Shown here: piece by piece, positions 48,361 through 56,406 of the stretch
How positions within the stretch are numbered: the first letter of the stretch is position 1
Layout of the letters: each line of letters starts with the position of its first letter
Source: Paremcibacter congregatus
Lineage (GTDB): Bacteria; Pseudomonadota; Alphaproteobacteria; Sphingomonadales; Emcibacteraceae
DNA: 64,000 nucleotides
Assembly: GCF_006385135.1 (NCBI RefSeq)
Contig: NZ_CP041025.1
Location: 1,519,501-1,583,500 of the forward strand
Direction: 5' to 3'
Position numbers and translations under genes: made by a program
Notes under the pieces: model-generated
Database searches by the model: none
Told to the model about the DNA's origin: nothing
The model's input: only the letters and a program-made list of their open reading frames with translations

Positions 48361-49398
48361 ATGATGCAAGTTAAGCTACTTGATATTTTTGGCGATTGCG
48401 CCGCCTGGGATGCCTATGTCGAGCGGCATAGTGAGGCAACCGTGTATCATCAGACAGCCTGGGGCCGGGCGGTCGTGCGCAGTATGGGACATAAATATTT
48501 CTATATTTATGTGGAAGATGCTGGTGAAATTAAAGGCCTGATCCCACTGATCCAGGTTAAGAGCCGTTTGTTCGGGAATGCGCTGATTTCTATGGCTTTC
48601 GCCACGAATGGCGGCCCGATCTTTGACAGCCCGGAGGTTCTGGTATTGCTGGATGGGGAATGCCGCCGCTTATCCCGGGCTTTGGGGGTCGATTCCCTTG
48701 AATGCCGTAATATGAAAAAAATCCATGATGACTGGCCAACCAAAAGCGAGATGTATTCGACCTTCCGTAAAACGCTTTCTGAGGATTCAGAAGAAAATAT
48801 GATGGCTATTCCGCGTAAACAACGGGCCATGGTGCGCAAGGGGATAAAGTTTGGCCTGAACGCTGTGGTGGATGACCAGCCCAACCGTCTGTTCGCCATG
48901 TATTCGGAAAGTGTCCGTAATCTGGGAACGCCGGTTTTCCCCAAGAAGCTTTTTTATTGTCTGAAACAGGAATATGGGGACAACTGTGAAATCCTGACCA
49001 TCGAGACAGAGGCCGGGAAAGCCGTTTCAAGTGTCATGACGTTTTATTTCCGGGATGAGGTCGTTCCTTATTACGGAGGAGGCACGGTTGAGGCGCGTGC
49101 CCTGGCTGCGAATGACTTTATGTATTGGTCATTGATGGACCGGGCTGTTCAGGAAAAAAAATGCACAATATTTGATTTCGGACGCAGTAAAAACGGGACG
49201 GGTGCGTTCAGTTTCAAGAAAAACTGGGGCTTTACACCGGAAGCGCTGCATTACGAATATATTTTGAAGGACGGGGAAGAAATTCCGGAAATAAACCCGT
49301 TGAACCCTAAATATCAACTGATGATTAAAACTTGGAAGAAACTGCCGCTGCCGTTGGCAAACATCGTGGGGCCCATGGTGTCAAGGTATCTGGGGTAA
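48361..49398 (+). CDS. FemAB family XrtA-associated protein
   Basis: A 345-residue tandem-GNAT FemAB-like protein (ATVYHQTAWGRAVVRSMGHKYFYIY at the start, FGRSKNGTGAFSFKKNWGF near residue 277). FemAB enzymes transfer aminoacyl groups; in XrtA loci the substrate is unknown, perhaps the EPS. The start ATG abuts the previous stop. Confidence 0.92.
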   Translation: MMQVKLLDIFGDCAAWDAYVERHSEATVYHQTAWGRAVVRSMGHKYFYIYVEDAGEIKGLIPLIQVKSRLFGNALISMAFATNGGPIFDSPEVLVLLDGECRRLSRALGVDSLECRNMKKIHDDWPTKSEMYSTFRKTLSEDSEENMMAIPRKQRAMVRKGIKFGLNAVVDDQPNRLFAMYSESVRNLGTPVFPKKLFYCLKQEYGDNCEILTIETEAGKAVSSVMTFYFRDEVVPYYGGGTVEARALAANDFMYWSLMDRAVQEKKCTIFDFGRSKNGTGAFSFKKNWGFTPEALHYEYILKDGEEIPEINPLNPKYQLMIKTWKKLPLPLANIVGPMVSRYLG

Positions 49399-49474
49399 TT
49401 ACGGCGTTTGTGTGTGGTGTGATTAAGAAATATATATTTGAACGTAATATTTTTTAAAGAGCGTGGACGCTAAC

Positions 49475-51049
49475 ATGCATGAAAATATAACAATTGGGGG
49501 CAGGGATACAGGAACAATGCAACAACAAGAAATCACACAACAGTGGCGTCATGCGGCTCTTATGCTGGGGCTTGCCTTTTTAACGGTCATCGTCGTTTTA
49601 TTTGATACGGTGTCCAATCTGGTCATGACCTGGTGGGATAAGCCGGAATATAATCACTGTTTGCTCATTCTGCCGATTATCGCCTATTTGATTCATGAAC
49701 GGCGGGAGGTTTTTCTGAAAATCGCACCGAAACCTTCCTGGCTTGGGCATGGTATTATTGTGGCTGGCGGCGGTTTATGGCTGCTTGGGGATTTGGCGGA
49801 TGCCAATGTGGTGCGGCAGTTTGGTTTGGTGATCCTGATCCAGGGCATATGTCTGGCGATTCTTGGCCCCCGGGTTGTTCGGGCATTCCTGTTTCCGCTG
49901 GCATATATGATTTTTCTTATTCCATTTGGTGATTTCCTGGTGCCGGCGTTGCAGGATTATACCACTGCTTTTGTGGTGACGACCCTTAATATTATAGACA
50001 TTCCGGTGTTTGTCGAAGGGGTGTTTCTGTCAATCCCGGCAGGAGACTTTCACGTGGCGGAGGCGTGCGCAGGCCTGCGGTTTCTGGTCGCAACTGTTGC
50101 ACTGGGAACGTTGATGGCTAATGTGGCTTACAAGACTCTTGGACGCCAGGTTCTTGTTGTGATTCTGTCCTTCCTTGTTCCTGTTATTGCCAACGGGTTT
50201 CGCGCCAGCGGTATAGTGCTGGTCGCCCACTGGTCCGACATGAAATATGCCACCGGCGTTGATCATATTGTTTTCGGCTGGATCTTTTTTGCGATTGTTT
50301 TGCTGATATTTATTTCTATCGCCATGACATTTACCAACAGAGGCCTGAATGATGGATATGTTGATTTCAGCAAGGCTTACTGGACTAATAATGAAAGCGT
50401 ACCGGTGCGAAAGTTTGCTCCTTTCTTTATCGCGGGGATTTTGCTGGTGGGGCTGGGGCCGCTTTATGTTTCCCTGATAGAACAACGTTACACCGCCTAT
50501 GACAGCTATACAGTGCAGCTTGAAAGTGGAACTTGGGGAGAACCCCGGGAAGACGCCAACTGGAAACCCTTTTACAAGAATGCTTCTCAGGAATTTCACT
50601 TGGGTAAATCTGTGCCGGATGCGAAACCGGCCGATGTGCCTACTGACGTCTATCTCGGGTATTATAAATATCAAACCAGCGATGTGGAGATGATCCGGCA
50701 CGGAAATGATGTGGCCCAGAATGATAAGTGGGAACGGGCCTCCACCCGGTCTCTTCAGACAGAAATCGACGGCGCGCAGAAGTCAGTAAACGAAGTGGTC
50801 CTTCAATCGCGCGGCGGGAAACGTCTGGTCTGGTATTGGTATTGGGTCGATGGTAAAATAATAACCAGCAAATATATGGCCAAACTGTATGAGGTGAAGG
50901 CGAAGATCCTTGGTGGTCGGTTGGATGCCGCCGTTGTGGCGCTGTCGGTACCATTTGATAATGACAGTTTCGTTCGACGGCAGGCGCAACTGGCCAAACT
51001 CGCCGCGACTTTGCCACCATTGGGTAATATTGTCGCCTCTCGTCCCTAA
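49475..51049 (+). CDS. xrtA: exosortase A with fused EpsI domain
   Basis: About 524 residues. The N-terminal two-thirds is a polytopic membrane transpeptidase with catalytic Cys198 (VAEACAGLRFL), Arg243 (NGFRASG) and His264 (GVDHIVFGW). The C-terminal third (about 310-520) is a periplasmic EpsI domain, the usual fusion for XrtA. It cleaves PEP-CTERM tails and attaches proteins to the surface. Starts at GTG 49463 or ATG 49517 (good AGGA) are also possible. Confidence 0.93.
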   Translation: MHENITIGGRDTGTMQQQEITQQWRHAALMLGLAFLTVIVVLFDTVSNLVMTWWDKPEYNHCLLILPIIAYLIHERREVFLKIAPKPSWLGHGIIVAGGGLWLLGDLADANVVRQFGLVILIQGICLAILGPRVVRAFLFPLAYMIFLIPFGDFLVPALQDYTTAFVVTTLNIIDIPVFVEGVFLSIPAGDFHVAEACAGLRFLVATVALGTLMANVAYKTLGRQVLVVILSFLVPVIANGFRASGIVLVAHWSDMKYATGVDHIVFGWIFFAIVLLIFISIAMTFTNRGLNDGYVDFSKAYWTNNESVPVRKFAPFFIAGILLVGLGPLYVSLIEQRYTAYDSYTVQLESGTWGEPREDANWKPFYKNASQEFHLGKSVPDAKPADVPTDVYLGYYKYQTSDVEMIRHGNDVAQNDKWERASTRSLQTEIDGAQKSVNEVVLQSRGGKRLVWYWYWVDGKIITSKYMAKLYEVKAKILGGRLDAAVVALSVPFDNDSFVRRQAQLAKLAATLPPLGNIVASRP

Positions 51050-51109
51050 AGAAGCACAGCAGACGGATAAGCTCTATCCCTCCGGCATCGGCAGAAAAAG
51101 GCACTTTTT

Positions 51110-51883
51110 ATGATAAAGAAAATCTGTATCGTTTTCCTGGGTGTTATGCTCTGCGGTATTATGCCTGGTGTTGCGCATGATAAGGGGCTGCGCCTGGCGG
51201 ATGTGGTGAAACGGATTACGCCTTCCGTGGTTGCCATTGCAACGGACAGCCCGTTGAGGAGCCCGCGGGTGGTTATGCGCGGCACAGGATTCGTTGTTCA
51301 TGACGGTTTGCATGTGATTACCAATGCGCATGTCTTACCCAATGCCTCTGAGATGAAACATAATGAGAAAATCACGGTTTTGATTGGGCGAGGGCGGGCG
51401 CCGGACCGCCGTATCGCGGAAATCGTTCGGGTGGACAAGGAACATGACCTGGCTCTGTTGCGTATCGAAGGTGACAGGGTTCCCAAATTTGAACTGGGTA
51501 CAGGGGGATTGGCTGATGAAGGGCTGGATATCGCCGTGACCGGCTATCCGATAGGCGCGGTCTTGGGTCTGTTTCCCGTAACTCATCGCGGTATTATTGC
51601 GGCGGTGACGCCGATTGTGATACCGCAACCGACAGCGCGTTATTTGAAAACCAAGATTATTCGTCAGACCCGCTATGATGTCTATCAATTGGATTTGACG
51701 GCGTTTCCGGGCAATAGCGGAAGTCCGCTTTATAATGTGGAAACAGGGAAGGTTCTGGGAATATTAAATAGTGTGGCTGTGCGGGGGACAAAAGAAAATG
51801 TTCTTTCCAGTCCCAGCGGCATATCTTTTGCCATTCCCGTGGTGCATCTTTATAATCTGATGCGAGAGGCCGGCTTAAAATAA
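51110..51883 (+). CDS. exported trypsin-like serine protease without PDZ
   Basis: A 257-residue S1-type protease with a signal peptide (MIKKICIVFLGVMLCGIMPGVA). The catalytic triad is visible: His74 (TNAHVL), Asp113 (EHDLALL) and Ser203 (PGNSGSP). It lacks the PDZ domain of DegP-type proteins. It follows xrtA by 60 nt and precedes the HPr-rel-A genes, so processing of a locally encoded exported protein is a reasonable guess. Confidence 0.85.
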   Translation: MIKKICIVFLGVMLCGIMPGVAHDKGLRLADVVKRITPSVVAIATDSPLRSPRVVMRGTGFVVHDGLHVITNAHVLPNASEMKHNEKITVLIGRGRAPDRRIAEIVRVDKEHDLALLRIEGDRVPKFELGTGGLADEGLDIAVTGYPIGAVLGLFPVTHRGIIAAVTPIVIPQPTARYLKTKIIRQTRYDVYQLDLTAFPGNSGSPLYNVETGKVLGILNSVAVRGTKENVLSSPSGISFAIPVVHLYNLMREAGLK

Positions 51884-51949
51884 GTCTCTGTCACAGTTGT
51901 GGAAACTTTATTCAACTCTATGGAAGAAAACAGGAGGGCATAATTCCCT

Positions 51950-52186
51950 CTAATTATCCTTCTTGTCTTTTTGATCTCCGGCGGCGGGCATAATTTGTTC
52001 AAGTTTTTCAGCCTGGCTGGGAGAGCTGTCAGCAATATTACTGTCTGTTGTGTTGAGAGCAGTCCATACTGAAACCACTGCAACAACCCATCCAAGTACC
52101 GCACCGGCGACCCAGACTATAAGGGAATGCCTCATAGAAAGGCGGTCTTCTTTAGAGTTTTTCTTGATACGCGCGTTGTTAACCAT
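51950..52186 (-). CDS. small single-span membrane protein
   Basis: A 78-residue protein. One hydrophobic segment (SLIVWVAGAVLGWVVAVVSVWTAL) follows a basic N-terminus, and the C-terminal half is polar and acidic-basic (AEKLEQIMPAAGDQKDKKDN). I do not recognise the family. ATG 52186 is used; an in-frame TTG at 52198 is possible. It is convergent with the protease gene. Confidence 0.5.
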   Translation of the reverse strand: MVNNARIKKNSKEDRLSMRHSLIVWVAGAVLGWVVAVVSVWTALNTTDSNIADSSPSQAEKLEQIMPAAGDQKDKKDN

Positions 52187-52314
52187 AATAAAGCTCAATA
52201 TTTCAGTTAGTTATGCTTAGCGTCATTAGTATAATACTCTATAGTTAATAAATTCTAATGACTAGTGTTTTTTTAAGACGACATAAACTGTTACAATAAT
52301 ATATCCATACTAAC

Positions 52315-52378
52315 TAAGGTTATTCAAGAAACGTGCCACATATTATAAGGTTATTTGGAACAGATACTTAAGGTTATT
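52315..52378 (+). repeat. three direct copies of TAAGGTTATT
   Basis: Exact 10-bp copies begin at 52315, 52346 and 52369 (spacings of 31 and 23 bp). They lie 311-374 bp before the sigma-54 promoter, a normal distance for enhancer-binding sites of an RpoN activator. Confidence 0.6.
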
Positions 52379-52688
52379 TTGTCGTATTTCTAAAGATAAA
52401 TGGGGCTAAAATACTGTAAAGAATACTGACACTTTAATGACCAATTTTACACTTTTTGTGTGAAATAGAGCCCGGCGTTAAGTGTATGATATGACATAAA
52501 TTTATAGAGGCCTGAAAACAAGGGCGCGGCTGAATATCGACATGCTGGAGGTTGTGTCAGGGTGATCTGTGACCAGGAAGAACTGAAATGTGTAAAATTA
52601 TTGTATCAAAATGGGGAAAAGTGTCAGGATATTTTACAGTTCCGGAAGGGGTGATTTTGTAAGTGATTGATTTGAAATGTTTTAATCT

Positions 52689-52705
52689 TTGGCCTGAATA
52701 TTGCA
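52689..52705 (+). promoter_or_regulatory. sigma-54 (-24/-12) promoter
   Basis: TTGGC at -24 and TTGCA at -12 with exact GG-N10-GC spacing. It lies about 110 nt before the TAT-signal protein gene. It requires an ATP-dependent activator; PrsR-type regulators accompany XrtA systems elsewhere. Confidence 0.7.
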
Positions 52706-52811
52706 TATATACTGTTGTAGAGAGACGTGCGCCGGAGAAAAATATGGTGTTTGCGGCGAAGGCGCGTTATATTGGATTATATGTTTAAAATTATTAGGCA
52801 GGCAATAAGTC

Positions 52812-53198
52812 ATGACAGATGTGAATAAAGACGACGTAATCAACAAAAGTGATGAAGAGCGTCTCAAACGCAGACGGATTTTGAAAGCCGGTGCGGCAAT
52901 CGCGCCTTTAGCCGTTACCTTGCATGGGGGTAATGCAATGGCCCAGGTGGTTTCTGCAACATGTGTGGAAAAAATGGAAGGCCAGCTGATAATTCCTCAA
53001 TTCGAAGAAACGAGCCCAGGTCAGTTTACAGAAGTGGGTAAACAGGAATTTTCTGAATTTCCTATGCAAGCCACAACCGGTCGGCCAAATCCATCCAACC
53101 CGGCTGTTCCTGAAACGCATTGGGATTATATTTCTTTACAGGATAGCCCTGGCCATTCCTGTTATAATTCCATCACCATCGCGAGTGGTGGTAATTAA
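52812..53198 (+). CDS. small TAT-signal exported protein, likely HPr-rel-A client
   Basis: A 128-residue protein. After a charged N-terminus comes a twin-arginine signal: RRRILKAG, a hydrophobic stretch, then GNAMA as a likely cleavage site at about residue 44. The ~84-residue mature part has two cysteines (ATCVEK and GHSCYN) and a Ser/Gly-rich end. I do not recognise a family. It lies 28 nt before the PqqD-like gene under a sigma-54 promoter, so it may be the substrate of the modification genes that follow; this is inference. Confidence 0.65.
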   Translation: MTDVNKDDVINKSDEERLKRRRILKAGAAIAPLAVTLHGGNAMAQVVSATCVEKMEGQLIIPQFEETSPGQFTEVGKQEFSEFPMQATTGRPNPSNPAVPETHWDYISLQDSPGHSCYNSITIASGGN

Positions 53199-53225
53199 TC
53201 TGTAATTTTCCGGGGTATTGAAGCT

Positions 53226-53570
53226 TTGACTGTTTCAAGTCTCTTGTCTGAAGAAAATACTATTTATAGAACGGCTGTATTCAAAATTCCGGATACAGCC
53301 GATTTTCTATGGCGTTCTATGGATGACGCTCATGTGATTTATGACGCCCGGTCCGGCCATTCCCAGGTTCTTAACGACTTTGCCCGCGAAATTCTGGCGC
53401 TCATTGAAGATGAGCCGCGGGATTTAGCAGGATTGTTTAAGGAACTGGAGCACATTCTCGAAATATCACTCGAAGCAGATTTAAAGGAACAGGTTCTGAC
53501 GACACTTGTCGCGTTTGACAAAATGGGATTGATCGAGCCGACTGTTCTTCAGGAGGAAGGCAAGCCATAA
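53226..53570 (+). CDS. HPr-rel-A system PqqD-like peptide chaperone
   Basis: A 114-residue PqqD-like (RRE-type) protein. The core WRSMDDAHVIYDARSGHSQVLNDFAREILALI matches the family pattern for binding a peptide leader beside a beta-sheet. It begins at TTG 53226 with no in-frame ATG before the domain. The next gene starts 1 nt after its stop. It probably presents a peptide or protein to the kinase or nucleotidyltransferase. Confidence 0.8.
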   Translation: MTVSSLLSEENTIYRTAVFKIPDTADFLWRSMDDAHVIYDARSGHSQVLNDFAREILALIEDEPRDLAGLFKELEHILEISLEADLKEQVLTTLVAFDKMGLIEPTVLQEEGKP

Positions 53571-53571
53571 C

Positions 53572-54501
53572 ATGGGGAGTCCGACAAAGAAGAGCGCTAG
53601 TGAGTTACATTCTCTGGATCAACAATTGGCCGGGACGGGTGCCGTGCTGCGTATTGGCCCCATCAGCACACGGGTTGCCATTGGTTTCCCTTCCATACGG
53701 CAGCAGTTTCTGAAGATTTATCAGGATTACTGCTTCCCGACCGAACCCGAAATCATTGATCATCGCCTGACGGTATATGCACGCAATTTATTTCGCCGCT
53801 ACATCCGTCCTCAGGCAACCATCAATACGCTGATGAATGACGATTTTGTGCCTCTTCCTGAATCCATGGGTCTGTTGTCCGTTGAGATGGGCATGAACTG
53901 GCAGGTGGCTTTTGGCTGTAAAACACATATATTGTTCCATGCGGGGGTTGTCGAGCGCGATGGCATTGGATTGATCATTCCGGCAATATCCGGTAGCGGA
54001 AAAAGCACGCTGTCGGCAGGACTTTCTTATGACGGATGGCGGTTTTTCTCGGATGAATTCGGCATGCTGGATCCGGCATCGGGGATGCTTTACCCTTATC
54101 CCCGGCCTGTATCCCTGAAAAATGAATCCATTGCCGTGATGAAAGCCTGGGTCAAGGATGAGACATGTTTCAGCCCGGAATATCGAAAAACCCCAAAAGG
54201 TACAATTTGTTATCTGCGTCCTCCGGTCGATAGCCTGAAGCGTATGGATGAGCCTGCCCGGCCACGTCTTGTCATTCATCCGATATTTGACCCGAATGCA
54301 ACGCCATCTTGCCGCCGGTTGACCCAGACAATGGCGTTTTTCCGTCTGGTGCGTTCTTCCGCCAATTACGGCGATATCGGAGAAGCAGCCTTTGCGGCCC
54401 TCAGTCAACTATCGGCGGAGTGTCAATCCTATGAAATCACCTATAGCACTCTTGAAGAGGCCATCGTCTTGGTCAATCAGATCGTGGATGATCTGGCATG
54501 A
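53572..54501 (+). CDS. HprK-related kinase A
   Basis: A 309-residue homologue of the HPr kinase C-terminal domain. Walker A is SGSGKST (140-146), with H123 before it and D161/E162 in FFSDEFG after it. It probably phosphorylates serine on a protein or peptide, not HPr itself. HprK-like kinases with PqqD-like partners also tailor lasso peptides (paeninodin type). It overlaps the next gene by 4 nt. Confidence 0.82.
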   Translation: MGSPTKKSASELHSLDQQLAGTGAVLRIGPISTRVAIGFPSIRQQFLKIYQDYCFPTEPEIIDHRLTVYARNLFRRYIRPQATINTLMNDDFVPLPESMGLLSVEMGMNWQVAFGCKTHILFHAGVVERDGIGLIIPAISGSGKSTLSAGLSYDGWRFFSDEFGMLDPASGMLYPYPRPVSLKNESIAVMKAWVKDETCFSPEYRKTPKGTICYLRPPVDSLKRMDEPARPRLVIHPIFDPNATPSCRRLTQTMAFFRLVRSSANYGDIGEAAFAALSQLSAECQSYEITYSTLEEAIVLVNQIVDDLA

Positions 54502-55577
54502 CGCAGCAAAAAAAGCATAGTCTTGTTCTGGAGGCCCTGAAAAACCCGACAATGATGCGGGACCTGGATGTGGGGCAATGGAATGCGTTGCTGCTGCAGG
54601 GGCAGTTGCTGAAATTAAGTGGACGATTGGCTTGTGATGCCGAGGCTTCTGGCATATGGGATGAGTTACCACCTAAAGCGCAACAAGTTCTTACCAATGC
54701 GCGGGTGTCTGTTGCGGCCCAGCAACGTAAAATCATGTGGGAAGTAAACCGCATTCGGCGCGCCTTGGTCGGGTTTGATGGCAAAGTCATTCTGGTCAAG
54801 GGCGGGGGCTATATCGCCGGTGGTCTGACCTGTGCCCAGGGACGTCATAGTGTTGATATTGATATTCTTGTGGCCCGTAAAAATATCGATCTGGTAGAGG
54901 ATTATCTGCTAAAGGCCGGTTACGAGAGCCAGATACTTAATGAATATGATCAGCACTATTATCGCGACTGGGCTCATGAATTACCTCCCTTGACCCACCC
55001 TGACCGCATGGTGGAAGTGGATGTCCATCACAATATTCTGCAACTTACCAATAAATTGTCCCCGCAAATTGATTTAATGATTGAGGCCGCGGTGCCACAG
55101 GAAGACAATATCTTCGTTCTTGCGCCAGCGGATATGCTGCTGCACTCCATTGTTCATCAATTCGTTGATGGCACGCTCAAAGGCAGTCTGCGCAACCTTC
55201 TGGAACAGCATGAGATGATAACGGAATTTGGCCAGAGCTCTGGTTTCTGGGCGGATTTCATGGACAGGGCCGAACAGCTCGGTTTGAGGCGTCCGGTATT
55301 TTACTGCCTGCGGTATTGTCAGCATTTTTTCGGCACCTCTATTCCACAGGAAGTTCTGGCGATATCGGCTGTGGCGGGGCCGGGTCCTTTGACCCTGAAA
55401 ATGATGGATATGGCCGTGATAAACAGCATGGTGCCATATGGTGAAGGACGCTCGCGGGTGCTTGATTATCTTGCCACCAATGGTCTTTATTTGCGGTCGC
55501 ATTGGCTGCGGATGCCGCCGATGATGTTATTTAGTCACCTGACGCGGAAATCACTACGTCGTTTAAAACGGGCCTAA
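54498..55577 (+). CDS. nucleotidyltransferase family protein of the HPr-rel-A cluster
   Basis: A 359-residue protein. The nucleotidyltransferase core has K101-G-G near ILVKGGGYIAGG, metal-binding Asp120/Asp122 in GRHSVDIDIL and Asp175 in VEVDVHH. This is the uncharacterised NTase type (PF14907-like) that recurs next to HprK-like kinases in peptide-modification clusters. It may act on the phosphorylated client. Last gene of the cluster; it converges with gph and overlaps it by 4 nt. Confidence 0.78.
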   Translation: MTQQKKHSLVLEALKNPTMMRDLDVGQWNALLLQGQLLKLSGRLACDAEASGIWDELPPKAQQVLTNARVSVAAQQRKIMWEVNRIRRALVGFDGKVILVKGGGYIAGGLTCAQGRHSVDIDILVARKNIDLVEDYLLKAGYESQILNEYDQHYYRDWAHELPPLTHPDRMVEVDVHHNILQLTNKLSPQIDLMIEAAVPQEDNIFVLAPADMLLHSIVHQFVDGTLKGSLRNLLEQHEMITEFGQSSGFWADFMDRAEQLGLRRPVFYCLRYCQHFFGTSIPQEVLAISAVAGPGPLTLKMMDMAVINSMVPYGEGRSRVLDYLATNGLYLRSHWLRMPPMMLFSHLTRKSLRRLKRA

Positions 55578-56251
55578 GTCTTAATCAGGGTGTCGAGGGC
55601 GTCAAAGAATTCATCATAATGATCAATAATAATATCCGGGTTCAGCTCTGCGATAGGGGTCTTGGTATAACCGAAAGATACGCCGATCACCGGGATGGCG
55701 GCTTTTTGGGCCGCGATGATATCACTCGCCGAATCGCCCACCATAATGGCGTTTTGTGAACTGCAGTTCATGCGGTCCAAAGTCGCGGTAAGGTGTCGGG
55801 GGTCGGGCTTGCGGAAATCGAAACTGTCGCCCGCGATCAGGACCGAGAAATATGATGCGAGCCCAATTTCTTCCATCAGCTTTTCTGTCAGGCGCAGAGC
55901 CTTGTTGGTGCATAGCCCGAGCGGTATTTTCTGAGCGGCCAGTTTTTTAACCACATCGGCGGCGCCGGGAAAAAGGATATCCTCTGCAGTCATGGTGTCA
56001 TAATAATAGTCGAGGAAAATTGTCTGAATAGCGTCTATTTCTGCGTCGGATGGCAGAGTTCCGGTTTCAGTAAACCCCTTGACGATCAAGGCGCGGGCAC
56101 CGTCACCCACCATGTTCCGGACCTGTGAGATGTCTATTCCAGAGCGGCCATTTTGCTGGAGAACATGGTTGAGAGCCCGGCTTAAATCCCGGGCGCTGTC
56201 GACCAGAGTTCCATCAAGATCAAATATTATCGCCGAAGGTTTTTTAGTCAT
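55574..56251 (-). CDS. gph: HAD hydrolase, phosphoglycolate phosphatase type
   Basis: About 225 residues. HAD motif I is FDLDGTLVDSARDLSRALN, motif II is in GLCTNKA and motif IV in MVGDSASDIIAAQKA. It hydrolyses 2-phosphoglycolate or a similar small phosphate ester. The start at ATG 56251 gives the normal Gph N-terminus; the frame is open to 56296. Confidence 0.85.
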   Translation of the reverse strand: MTKKPSAIIFDLDGTLVDSARDLSRALNHVLQQNGRSGIDISQVRNMVGDGARALIVKGFTETGTLPSDAEIDAIQTIFLDYYYDTMTAEDILFPGAADVVKKLAAQKIPLGLCTNKALRLTEKLMEEIGLASYFSVLIAGDSFDFRKPDPRHLTATLDRMNCSSQNAIMVGDSASDIIAAQKAAIPVIGVSFGYTKTPIAELNPDIIIDHYDEFFDALDTLIKT

Positions 56252-56406
56252 AAAGTTGTCATGATGGGGCGTCATAGTCACGCTTTCGTAATACACGGGT
56301 AAAAAAATATAAATCGGTTATAAAATATTAGCATTCTTGTGGCACGGTGGCTGAAAAATGGCTACTTAGTGTTATAAAGCAAGTTCAAAAGCGAAAAAGA
56401 AAAAAT

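Larger units (their letters stand above)
52187..52811. other. 625-nt non-coding regulatory gap
   Basis: AT-rich, with no supported gene. It holds three direct TAAGGTTATT repeats (52315-52378) and a sigma-54 promoter (52689-52705), both oriented toward the TAT-signal protein and the HPr-rel-A genes. Confidence 0.65.

Noticed and set aside
52812-53198. PEP-CTERM substrate of the adjacent exosortase
   Set aside because: The C-terminus has no PEP motif, no hydrophobic helix and no basic tail.
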